A stretch of DNA of 64,000 bases, taken from assembly GCA_964016875.1 (NCBI GenBank), contig OZ024723.1, positions 16,487,957-16,551,956 on the forward strand. The letters are read 5' to 3'. The position numbers and the translations under genes are program-made. The stretch comes from Fallopia convolvulus (lineage: Eukaryota; Streptophyta; Magnoliopsida; Caryophyllales; Polygonaceae). Below the pieces are notes generated by a model, which saw nothing but the letters and a program-made list of their open reading frames with translations, did not search any database and had not been told where the DNA came from. Positions 1 to 10,872 of this stretch are shown here, in pieces. The first letter of the stretch is position 1. Every line of letters starts with the position of its first letter.

Positions 1-1
1 T

Positions 2-2310
2 TTAAGAAGATACTTAGGTAAATTTGTTGTAGTCTACTTTGATGATATCTTAGTCTATAGCAAAACCTTGCATGAACATGTAGATCATCTTAGGGCTGTT
101 TTGGACACTTTGAGGTTAGAAAAGCTTTATGTTAATTTGAAAAAGTGTTCTTTTTGCTCGGAGTCTACCATTTTTCTTGGTTTTATTGTGTCTAAAGGTG
201 GATTGAAGGTAGATGAAGACAAGATCAAAGCAATCAAGAAGTGGCCACAACCGACTACCCCAACCATGGTGTGCTCTTTTCTCGGCTTGGCTGGCTTCTA
301 CAAAAGGTTTGTGCGTGATTTCAGCACAATTACAGCCCCTCTCCATGAGCTTACAAAGAAGGATACATCATTTAAATGGAGAGAGCAACAAGAGAACGCC
401 TTCAACACTTTGAAGGACAGGTTATGCAACGCCCCGGTGCTCCAACTCCCTGACTTCTCCAAAGCTTTTGAGATTGAAGTGGACGCATCTGGCCATGGTA
501 TAGGAGGCGTGCTCTTACAAGACAAGAAACCCATAGCTTACTTTAGTGAAAAGCTTAGTGGGGCTGAGTTGAATTACCCTACTTATGATAAAGAATTGTA
601 TGCTTTAATTAGGGTTTTGAAGACTTGGTCTCATTATTTGTGGCCTAAGGATTTTGTAATCCATTCTGATCATGAGGTCTTGAAGTATTTGAAAGGCCAA
701 TCCAGACTCAGTAGGCGACATGCAAGATGGGTTGAATTTATGGAGACCTTTCCTTATGTTGTAAAGCATAAGAAAGGCAAAGAGAATGTGGTAGCTGACA
801 CCCTTTCTCGCAGGTACGTTCTCTTGAACCAATGTGATGTTAAGATCCTTGGATTTGCAATGATTAAGGAGTTATATGCTAGTGATCCTCACTTTGCTGA
901 AATTTATAAGAATTGCATGTCTAGGGGAGAAATAGATTCCTACTTTATTGATGATGGTTACTTGTTTAAAGCTGGAAAGTTATGCATACCTTCATCTAGT
1001 ATACGTAGGCTTCTAACTAAAGAGGTTCATGAATCAAGAGGACATAGGGGTCTAGAAAAGACTTTAGAAGGTTTAAAAGAACACTACTATTGGCCTAAGA
1101 TGAGTAATTATGTGCTTAGATTTGTCAAAAGTTGTGTTGTATGTGCTAAAGCTAAGTCTAGACTTGACCCTCATGGCTTGTACCAGCCCTTACCTATTCC
1201 TAGTTCACCTTGGGAGGACATTTTTATGGACTTCATTGTTGGATTGCCTAGAACTAGGAAAGGTAGAGATTCTATGTTTGTAGTAGTAGACCGTTTTTCT
1301 AAGATGGCTCACTTTATTCCATGTCACACGACTGATGATGCTGTGCATATTGCTGATTTGTTCTTTAGAGAAGTTGTTAGATTGCATGGCATTCCTTGTT
1401 CTATTGTTTCAGATCGTGATGCTAAGTTTTTGAGTTATTTTTGGAAAAGTTTATGGTCTAAGTTGGGAACTAAATTGCTGTTTTCTACCTCATGTCACCC
1501 ACAAACTGATGGGAAACTGAAGTTACTAATAGAACGTTATGGGTTTTACTTAGAACTATGCTTAAAGTTAACCTCAAACGTTAGGAAGATGTTTTGCCTT
1601 TTGTGGAATTTGCTTATAACAGGTCAATCCATTCAGCTACAAAAATGACCCCTTTTGAGGTTGTTTATGGGCTGAATCCAAGGACTCCAGTGGACTTGAC
1701 GCCTCAGCCATACAAGGGAAAAGAAAGCTTTGAAGCTGACAAGCGGGCTGAGTTTGTGAAGAAGCTACATGAGAGAACCAAGATGCACTTAGAGAGGAAA
1801 TCCATGAAGTATAAGGCCCATGCTGATAAGGGTCGAAAACAGGTTATCTTGGAAGAAGGTGATCTTGTTTGGGTGCATTTTAGGAAGGAGAGGTTCCCAA
1901 ATCCAAGGAAGAATAAGCTAGATCAGCGTGGAGATGGACCATTCAGAATTCTCAAGAGAATCGGCCCTAATGCTTACCATGTCGACTTGCCTGGTGAGTA
2001 TAATGTCCATCCAACGTTTAATGTGGCTGATCTATCTCTTTATGTGCCAGATTTTGATTCCGACGTCGAATCAGAGACGATTCGAGCTCAAGTTGAGGAG
2101 AATGATGCAGTGAAGCCAGCCATATCTCCTACCGACGTCGATGAGTTGATTCGAGTGCCTTCTAACGGACCAATCACAAGAAGTCGAGCTAAGATTGTTC
2201 AAGGCACAACATCAATCTTGGTTCGATTGGCAGCTGTTCTTCAAGAGCCTAGCAAGACGAAGTGCGTCTCGTGCATTCGACATCAATTGAGCCCGGATTC
2301 CATGGATTAA
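2..2310 (+). pseudogene. Ty3/gypsy pol: RT end, RNase H, integrase (frameshifted)
   Basis: The frame is open from base 2. The RT catalytic box YFDD is at 35-46, followed by the connection region and RNase H (FEIEVDASGHGIGG near 467, YDKELYAL, HSDHEVLKYL). The integrase zinc finger is at about 1027-1150 (H..H..C..C), and the core aspartates are near 1210 (DFIVGLP) and 1410 (SDRDAKF). At about 1511-1514 a base appears to be missing next to the third catalytic residue. From there the reading continues in another frame, which holds a stop TAG at 1582-1584 where this family normally has a tryptophan. The second frame then runs to 2310 and includes the GDGPFRILKRIGPNAYHVDL module at about 1930-1990. 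The integrase is therefore inactive in this copy. Confidence 0.9.
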
Positions 2311-2329
2311 TTCAAGAGGGCCGAAATTT

Positions 2330-3320
2330 CCATTATTTCTTTATTTAGAAACATGTGTTAGTTTGTCTCACTTTAGGGCTGAATTTAGTAAGTGACCGGG
2401 TGAGATAAATTGTTACATGGGTCAAAGTCAACTCTTTGACTTGACCATTCTAAGTAGAGAAAATATCTAGTATTATTTTATTATAGGCGTGTTTTCTATT
2501 TTTAATAATGTAGAGAATTCAATCAATAGGCTTATGTTAGTTGGTTGATATTCTCTCTCCTGGTTGTTAGAGATATTTTAAGATATTTTGAGTTTGTTAG
2601 GATACTTCCTTAAATAAATAAATCAGCCATGATTTATTTTATTTAAGGGAATCTAGATAGATATAGTTATAGATATTTTATTATATCTTAGGAAGCAAGA
2701 CAAGGAGGCCAATTCTATCTCCTCTAGGGCCGGCCATACCCCTTCCTTGCTCTCCAAGTAATAGCTTTGTATTCTACTATTTATACTCTTGTTTTTCATT
2801 AATAAAAATCAGCTTGAGAGAGATTAAACCCAAATTGGTTTAATCTATCTCTTGGTCTCAAAAATAACGATTTGTGTGTTCTTGCAATTGGAGTTCGATC
2901 ATCATCATCTCGAGATCTCTCTTCTCTTCTCTTGTTCGAAATCTGAGTTGTAGTTTAATCAATTGGTTGTTCTAGTTGTGATTGTTAAAGATCAAACTAG
3001 TTAATCATTCGGATTTAGCGTTAGAGCCAATCCGTCTGAACTATCAACTTGATTTACCCTATAATTCCGATCGGTTTTAGTCATTCAATCAATTCAGTTT
3101 CGTCATTGCTTGCATTACAAGTCATCTAATTTTGAAAGCATTGTAGGTTGGAAATTCGTTACAAGGCAAGATCGGGATCCTGTGTGGTCAAATACGAGGT
3201 TTCTAAGGAGTAATCCGAGGCAATCACGTATAAGTGGTGATTCCTCGACAAGAGAAGAGAACCTCCCTCAATATTCAAGACACCGTCCTTCTCGATGTCT
3301 TCCTTCACCGAGACGTTGAT
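2330..3320 (+). repeat. Probable 3' LTR of the Ty3/gypsy element
   Basis: After the pol stop there is a purine-rich stretch (aagagggccgaaa, about 2315-2328), a candidate polypurine tract. About 1 kb of non-coding sequence follows, with a TATA-like region and pyrimidine-rich stretch near 2770-2900. No second LTR is in the window for comparison, so both borders are estimates. Confidence 0.45.
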
Positions 3321-3510
3321 CCTTATCCCCTTTCATTTTTTGCAAAAGAGACAGAAAACAAAATTCAGAATTTCCATAATTCTATATAAGAAAATCATAT
3401 ACCTTTTTAAAAAAAAAAGGTTTTAAAATTGATTCAAAACTTTAACCACTGAATTCCTTTTAACCTTTCAAAGGACATTAAACTATAATTCTAGTTTTAA
3501 AGAACCTTTT

Positions 3511-3523
3511 GGCTCTAATACCA
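3511..3523 (-). other. Primer binding site (tRNA-iMet type) of a minus-strand LTR element
   Basis: On the minus strand this reads TGGTATTAGAGCC, one base from TGGTATCAGAGC, the sequence complementary to the 3' end of plant initiator tRNA-Met and the usual primer site of many plant LTR elements. It lies four bases beyond an LTR-like end (minus-strand GGTGTTACA, plus-strand TGTAACACC from 3528). That is the expected geometry of a 5' LTR and PBS on the minus strand. Confidence 0.7.
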
Positions 3524-3527
3524 CTTT

Positions 3528-6180
3528 TGTAACACCCCTCCTTACTGTACTTAAGGTGTCACCGCCAGTAACCCTAAGTAGTCCTAAATAAAGGTCACCC
3601 AAGGCTTTAAAACTTACAAACAAATATATTGTAACACTTTATTACAAACCACTGTATCACCTCCTTCACTACATGAAAACATAACCAACTTGAACAAAAG
3701 TAAAATGTCTAACAAAAGCAAACTTATTTTTCTTCAAGCGACCTCCTTCAAATTTTTTTGACCTCCTTAACTCCTTGGTTAGCCATCCCTCATATGGTTA
3801 AATTCTTTAGTAGCTGATGTGTCATATAAAACGGTGGCACCAGTCAGCCATACATTCGAATAAGGAGGTCAGGTTAGTCTAATGAAAGACTAAACAAGTG
3901 AATAAACGAGACATACTTGATATAATAAAATTTAAATACCAAAAAGGAAAACAAATGTTGGGAACTTACTTTAAGCTTTTATAATTTGAAATTTCTTCAT
4001 TGATTAATCAGATTGACTTAATCAAAATCGGATTAATCCTACTCACAGTCAGAACTCAGACTGATTATTGAATGAAATAACCATTCTTCATGCCTTAAAA
4101 TTAATGCAACTAGCGTTCTCATTTCTTATTATATTCAAAGTGCGCCTACATACACACTTTGACAATTTTATTATGTAATTCGGCCAACAACCGAGATCAG
4201 GGAACTTGTTTCATCCATGATCCTTGATAGCTTGCATATAAGTAGTGTTTAGGATGCATGTTTCCGTTTCTTTTGAGTTGTTTTTAGGTAGTTTTAGTTA
4301 GTTTCTTTAGTGTCTTAGAGTGTCTAGGAGTTTTGGGTTTTTGCACTTGTTCTATGTTATTTTACAGGTCTTAAAGTGAACAAGTGTGAAAGGAATGGAA
4401 ATTGGGGAAAGAACGCTTGAATTCGGGCCATCCATTGGAGTTACTAGTTCGACACCTTTGTCTTGTAAGGCCTCGTTAGGGAGATATAGTGGTGTTATGG
4501 GGTTGAATCTGTTATCATTTGAAAGATAATTCAAAGATTTACAATTCATGTTTTTACTCTGAGTCCAAATTCCAACTCAAAGGGAGTCAAAATAGCCCCC
4601 GAAGTGTCAGTTGAATTTTGAACCGAGTTGCTGGTTGCACCCGCCGCCTGGCCAGCGGCGCCCGCCGCCTCTGACAGCGCGAGATCTCTTGTTCGCCACG
4701 TGTTCTATTCTGATTGGTCTTAGTTATATCAGCTTTATTCTGACTTATGTATTTTTTGATATACTTTTGGAGACCTAGTTTTGATATATTAGATTTTAGG
4801 GAGTTGCTCTCATCTATCATCATTCTCATTCTCATACTTTTCATTCTAAGTTTTAAATAATTTTATGGAAAACTAAGCCTCTTTTCTTAGTCAGACAATT
4901 GAAGCATCATTTTGATTAAAGTTATAAAATTTCTAATTCCTTATCTATTGCATGGATTTAATCTTCTCTCTTGCTTGAATTTCTATGATTTATTTCAACA
5001 GTTTCTAGCTTGATCCACTAGGGTTTGTTGTTATTGAATCTATTGCTAGATCTAGAGTGTTACTAGTTGAGCATCTCTAGATTGAAGTAGCAACTACATC
5101 GTACTAGTATCTGGTTATGCTAGTCTTATGCAGAAGAGATTTGATTTATATTCTAGGGTAAAAGCTAGTTGTTTTATGCTAGAATTGTATCCTATTATAT
5201 TCCTATCCTTACTGTTGCTATTAAACTGAATCATTGATGGTTTCATGGTTATTTAATTAGTTAGATCTAATAGTATCTGGTTGTGTTGTTAGTTACAATA
5301 GAAAAAGAATTAGAAAATCCATTGCATGTGATATTGAGGTGAAATCAATGATCAACTTGTTATATGATTGTGGATATTTGTTTGCCTAAGCTATCTTCCC
5401 AAATATTGTTATTCACAAACTTGTTAATTTGTTAGTTTTCCATTCTTAGTTACAATACAAAAACCCCTTAGTTACTTGTTTGATACAAAACTCATACAAA
5501 ACGATAAACATGTCTCCCTGTGGATTCGACCCGGACTTCCTAAAGACTATGGTTTTAAGTTAGTTTGGACTCTTTTGCATAGCCGTGATTTGAACGACGA
5601 AATCACCGTTATTAAACCTTTATATTTGCTTGGCCAACAACAGAGATTCGACCAACAACCGAGATCAGAGGGTCTGTCTGATCCATATCCTACATATATG
5701 CTCAGCCGACAACCGAAATCAAATAGTCTATTTCACCCATGATCATTTATCCTTAAACTATTCTATTTTACAATGATATCTCAACATGAGACATCTAATC
5801 CTCAAGATCATAACCACAATGGACCTAAGTTCAGTTCTAATGCGAAACTGAATAATAAGGATGGTTATTATTTCTAACAATATAACAACCTATCATACTT
5901 CATTAACACATAAGTTATTCCCAAGTAGGAATATTAAACGAAACTTAATTTCTCATTTAATAGTAACAATGCAAGAGAGAAACTTCTACTTGCCTTATTT
6001 CTTGCGAGATTTTTCTGAGAAGAGTGGGAGGTTCTTTCCTTCTAAATCTCGAACTGTTCAAATAACCAACGTTGTATAATAACCGAAAAGTTTAGAAACA
6101 ATTATTAGAATTTATCGTAACCTTAATCGTTAATCTAAAATATTATTATTTTCTGATAATAATTTTTTTATTCAATTATT
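3528..6180 (-). repeat. 5' LTR region of a minus-strand LTR element, interrupted by a solo LTR
   Basis: The LTR end is set by TGTAACACC at 3528 next to the PBS. The upstream (higher-coordinate) border was not found, so 6180 is only a guess. Within it are imperfect repeats of a unit containing gccaacaaccgagatcag at about 4186, 5632, 5654 and 5702. The solo LTR at 4225-5614 splits them. Bases 3330-3510 are the leader on the internal side of the PBS. The rest is AT-rich and non-coding. Confidence 0.5.
4225..5614 (+). mobile_element. Solo LTR (family shared with 51563-52955)
   Basis: This 1.39-kb block starts TGATAGCTTGCATATA and ends near CACCGTTATTA. It is the inverted counterpart of the LTR at 51563-52955, which gives both borders. 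Flanking 5-mers are ATCCT (4220-4224) and AACCT (5615-5619), a probable target-site duplication with one mismatch. The outside sequence is continuous if the block is removed. The conserved segment gattcgacccggacttcc lies near the 3' end. With no internal region and one LTR, recombination between two LTRs is the likely origin. Confidence 0.8.
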
Positions 6181-6189
6181 TTAATTAAC

Positions 6190-6305
6190 ACGATATGCAC
6201 ACAAATCGAGATAAACTTGTAACCCGATGCACATAAATCGAGATAAACTCGTATCACGATGCACACAAATCGAGAGGGACTCTCGACCCTGCTGCACACA
6301 AAACG
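6190..6305. repeat. Short tandem repeat, unit about 35 bp
   Basis: Three to four imperfect copies of a unit containing gatgcacacaaatcgaga and aaactcgta. No gene is seen here; ORFs overlapping it on both strands are by-products of the repeat. Confidence 0.7.
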
Positions 6306-8814
6306 AGGCTTTTAATATAAAGATTTTTACTCTCAATAGTTCAACAAAAAGGTTGGTGGTTCTGGCTGATTCAGCGATGTTTGGAGGCGGCCTCAGGGTG
6401 GTAGAGACGGCGGGGCGGCGGCTCTCGACATCCGACAATCTCCCCTTACAACTGTCGGAATTTTCAGAGGCTTTGGTGGTCGGAATACGGCGCACGAAGC
6501 CCTCCAAAATGGTTCGTTGCAACTCACTCAAATTTGGGAATTTTAGTCCCGATTCGAAAAACACTCTTTTCGAGCCCGATTCTTGATCAAATAAAATAAT
6601 ATCTTAATAGGGATTTTGTACGTAGAGTACATTAACATGGTGATATTTAGTTTTGAATCAAAAATTTTGGTGGAGAAACGAGGGAGGTGAAATCTCGAAT
6701 GGATTTTAGGTCGAAAAACAGAGGAGTTTGGTTTTGATAGCTGAATTCGATCCCTTATTCCCAACTCCAACCCTAAACTCTCCTAGTTATGCTTTCTAGG
6801 ACTCCTCCTCGTCCTCCTCGCTCTCTGAATCCGTCCCGAACAGAGGCCACGAGAGTGTACAAATGGCACGAGTTGGACACACCCGAACAGAGGATCTGTT
6901 AAGGTGGCGGGTGACGACCGAAACCAGCGCGAACAGATACTCCTTTCTAGCTGGTGTCTACAACGTGGGCATGATGATGGCGGCGCCCGACCTTGATTCC
7001 TGATCAGATTTAGTCAAAGAAAGGGGCTGTCGACAATCATCCGAAATAGAGGAAGCAAACCGAGGAGAAAGAAAAGAGAATTAAAAGGAAAGTGTTTTAA
7101 TATAAAAACTAAATTAGTCTTTTTATTTTACACTTTAACAAATTTAATTTTTTTCCCTTTTTAAATGGAAATAAACTTGCTATTTATTTTCAAATAAATC
7201 TCCATTTTGCAAGTTTACTTCGTTAATAGCGGAATTAAATTTAAGTGTAATTTCCTTCATATAATAATAATAATCACACATGACAAAACAGAATACCTTT
7301 TTTTTAATAGAAAAAGCGGTTATTACATAAGGATGGTAATAAAGGGGGAGGAAGGTATTGAGCAGAACACATTATCGTTAGCGTGGAGATGCTTGGTGTC
7401 GAGAGATTAGATGGTGACTATGGCGACAACCGACTTGTTCGCTTCTTCGTTCTTCTTCATTTATCGTTATAAATTTTGTTTTTTTTCCTTCAAATGAATT
7501 TAATTTTTTTTGGTAAACAACTTAAGGTTGTAAATTTGTTTTTATTTATTTTTGTTTTAAATTAATTTTTAAGAGGGATTAAAAATGAGGTGGCCTTTTA
7601 TTGTAAAAATTGAAACTAAACTTGTCTATGTGGCATTTATATGGCATCTAGGTGTCAGAAAATTCTTCCACGTTAGTGAGTGTGTAAACATGACAAAGAG
7701 TCTAATCGTCTCAGTGCTTGATAGAACAAAAATAGTCAAGTTTAGATATTTATTTGAACATTTCAAAGCGCAAGGTGTTGTTAGACAAAAAAGTAATCTT
7801 TCAGGGGTCTGGAGATGTATTTCTCCGTTTTAAAATACCATTCCTTAAAATTTTTGAGCGAATACATCAGCAGGTCCTTGAACTTTCACATTTTTGTCAA
7901 CCACCTCCCCGTACTTTAAGATTTTCAAACAAACACTTGAACTATGCTATTTTTTTTGTCTTTTAAATACTATACGTTGATGTGGCTTAACGCGTGTACT
8001 TCAATCTATTCTTGAGCGAGTTGAGTGAACATTTTTACTAACATGGATTATTTTTAAAGAAAAAATTAAATTAATTCTTTTTGTCTCATTCATTATTTTG
8101 AAAAAAATAATAAACTAAATCTACTTTTTTCTTCTTCATGTCTATTCTTTTTTCCCTAAACTTGACTAAATTTCTTCTTTTTACCTTTTTTCTAGTTTGT
8201 TCTTTTTCTATCTTCTTCCATATATTTTCTTTTTTTTTTAAATCTTTTCCCAGATCTAAGAACCAAAACCAAAGAATTGTCGAGGAAGGGGTCAAGATGG
8301 TGGCGGCGGGCTGTGACGACGGCGGAGAGGCCACAAGAGAGGCGGGGAGAACCATCGTCAATGCGTAGTCCGACAACAGAGAGGGATTGGAGAGAGAGAT
8401 GTGAAGCTTTAGCTTGTCGACAATGGTGGTGAACAGAGAGGCCGTAGGAGGAGCACCATCGGGCGTCACCAGATCAGCTCCGAGGAGAGCGCCCGAAAGG
8501 ACGACAGACAATGGTCGGAGAAAACGGAGGCGGTGGTGAAGAAGAGGAGCGGAGTGGTGAAGGAGCGAAGATGACGACGAAGCGAATGAAGCATCGGAGA
8601 ACAGGGGGAGATGGGGTCCAGGTGGGTTACCTAGTGCCATGCCAGTTGGAGGCAGCGGGTTAAATTTGGATCTAGGTTAAGAAGAGGAGGGGGAATGGAG
8701 GAGGGGAGGGGATTTAGATCTAGTTTTGGTTCCTCCATTTTAGGATTTTTTGTTGAATAAAGAGGAAGAAGATTAAATAAAAAGGAAAAAAAACATTTAT
8801 CTAAGTACATAATT
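6306..8814. other. Unassigned intergenic DNA with GC-rich islands
   Basis: This is mostly AT-rich, non-coding sequence with two GC-rich islands (about 6360-6510 and 8290-8640). The islands are full of GGCGG-type words and open by chance on both strands. Near 7870 is a phrase (aggtccttgaactttc) that often occurs in plant transposon ends, but no matching inverted end was found. No supportable gene was seen. Confidence 0.5.
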
Positions 8815-8855
8815 AAAGATTATACGGACCGGAGGAAGGACTGGAGACTGAGGAC

Positions 8856-10775
8856 ATGATTGAAGAGCAATCTGAGGGGGATCCCCCTCCTATACCACCT
8901 AATGGAGAGAAACAAGAAGAGCAATCTGCAAAGAAACTCAAACGATCAACACCGAAGGAAGGACTGGAGACTGAGGACATGATTGAGGACTCTCAAATGG
9001 AAGAAGCAGAAAATGAAACGGCCACACAGGCGCAAACCCGAGTTCTGTTTGGAGAGCTTGTCCCGATTCCAGCGAAACAACAAGCTGCAATCCAAGGCCC
9101 AGCAACCCCTGCAATGCCTGCTGGTACATACAAAGACAAACTAACTAACGGAAGCGGGGGTAGTTATGGCATCTGCCATATGAACCCAATGTACCAATTG
9201 CAGGGGAACGACGAAGACTATGAAACGGATGATGATATACCGCCAGAAGTGGACGATCCTGAATGTCCGACCATAGTCTTAACTGCTGAAGAGAAGAAAG
9301 AACTATGGAAACCATGGAGAGACACACTCATAATAAAACTCTTTGATAAAGGCCCTGGATATATGCAACTAAAGAAGAGGTTGGCTCTAAAGTGGGAGCT
9401 AACTGCTGAATTCAGTCTAATAGACATTGGAAATGATTTCTTCATAGCCAGATTTGCCAACAAGCAGGATTATGAACATGTTCTAACCCAGGGCCCATGG
9501 ATGATCGGCGATAACTACCTCTCTGTTCAATGATGGGTACCTCGCTTTAATGTCAGAGAGGAGAAGATCCGAAAGCTCACGGTCTGGATCAGAATTCCAT
9601 GGTTGAATATCGAGTATTTTGACCAACGTTTCCTACGGTTCATTGGGAAATAGATTGGTAAAGTCCTAAGCGTTGATCACACAACGGCCAAAGCTAAACG
9701 TGGCCAATTCGTGAGACTTAGCGTGGAAGTGGACTTGACAAAACCCCTGCTCTCAAAATTTCGATTAGATGGCCAAGTCTTCCCGGTCCAGTATGAAGGC
9801 TTGAGGATGATGTGCTTCTCTTGTGGTAAAGTAGGACATCATGCGGACAATTGTGGCAAAGATTCTAGCGCAGAAATGCAAACGGAGGGTACGGCTGCTG
9901 CCATACTCAAAAACATGAAGCAACAAGTCAATTCAACTAAGTTTGGAGAGTGGATGCAAGTCAAGAAACCACCACGTCGGAAATCGAATCAGGGGACGCT
10001 AGGAGGCACGGGAAATCAAGCAAAAGAGGGACACGGAGCCAACTCAGGGGTGGTTACGGGGACAGATCAAGCCGCCGGAGCTGCCAATGGTAGCGGTCAA
10101 AACTCGGCCGGCACCGGCGGGTCAAGGTTCACTGTTTTGGAAGGTATCTCTGGAGAAGATTCGGAGGCACAAAATAAGGAAACTTACGTAGAAGAATCCG
10201 ATCTGAATACGGAGATGGAGACTGTAGGGGAGAAATCAAAGGCGGAAGATCATGCTGGGAATAATTTGAACAAAAAAGGCAAGGCAATTGCAAGAGATAC
10301 ACACAAGGAGAAAAATATGGATAGAAGATCCCACAAGGATATGCAATTATCTTCTCCTAAAAAACCCGCCAGAAATATGCTCCCACCAAAGCCATCTAAC
10401 GAAGAAAAAAATTCAAACCCTAACAAACAAAATGTGACGCCAAAACAAAGCCTCCCAAAGTTGACTCTCCTAGGCCAAAACAAGCCATCACCAAGCATCA
10501 CAACGCCGAACCCACATAACCCCAAAGTCCCAAACCGCGCAATTCAAATCTCAGCCACCAAAAATGGCCAACCCCCTGCCAACACCCATCCCAAGCCCGG
10601 AGGTACTCCCAGTTTACCACTCTCAAAGCATGGTAGTTTCGAACCTCCGGACCGGCCCCCTGCTTTCGACATTGCCACGGTTGGCAAACATAATGAGAGT
10701 GGAGATGATTCCGCTGGTGCCAGAGTTGAACCGAACTCTTCTATGCCGGGTATCAATGCCCATAAGAATTGCTGA
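8856..10775 (+). pseudogene. LINE ORF1 (gag-like nucleic-acid-binding protein)
   Basis: A single frame runs from ATG 8856 to 10775 with two internal stops, TGA at 9531 and TAG at 9651. Both fit single C-to-T changes of sense codons. The N-terminal part is acidic and linker-like. A DUF4283-like domain lies around 9300-9530 (WRDTLIIKLFDKGPGYMQLK, ending QGPWMIGDNYLSVQ), and a CCHC zinc knuckle CFSCGKVGHHADNC near 9811-9852. The C-terminal half is low-complexity, rich in K, P, N and G. In this family ORF1 binds element RNA. A 123-bp in-frame duplication occurs at the very start (see findings). Confidence 0.88.
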
Positions 10776-10872
10776 AGCCCTGAACCGGCTTGAAGCAGCC
10801 ACGGAGGAAGTTGCTCGTCTGAATGTCAGAACATTTGCTACGTTTGGTGGTCTTATACATTCAAGTGGTTTT

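Larger units (their letters stand above)
1..3320 (+). mobile_element. Ty3/gypsy LTR retrotransposon, 3' part (window-truncated)
   Basis: The left edge of the window falls inside reverse transcriptase. Reading on from there come RNase H, integrase with a GPY/F-type C-terminal module, then a non-coding segment of about 1 kb with LTR character (TATA-like and pyrimidine-rich parts). The order RT, RNase H, integrase is that of Ty3/gypsy. The GPF module and overall wording resemble plant chromovirus-type elements, but no clear chromodomain is visible, so the lineage is tentative. The exact 3' end of the element was not located. A minus-strand LTR element leader begins by about 3330. Confidence 0.85.

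Noticed and set aside
6181..6586. Overlapping open frames on both strands (127 and 119 codons)
   Set aside because: Both cover the 35-bp tandem repeat and a GC-rich island, with no domain or codon pattern. They look like chance.
8086..8640. 184-codon open frame on the minus strand
   Set aside because: The composition is serine/leucine/proline then lysine runs, following CT- and T-rich DNA. No motif, splice context or promoter was seen.
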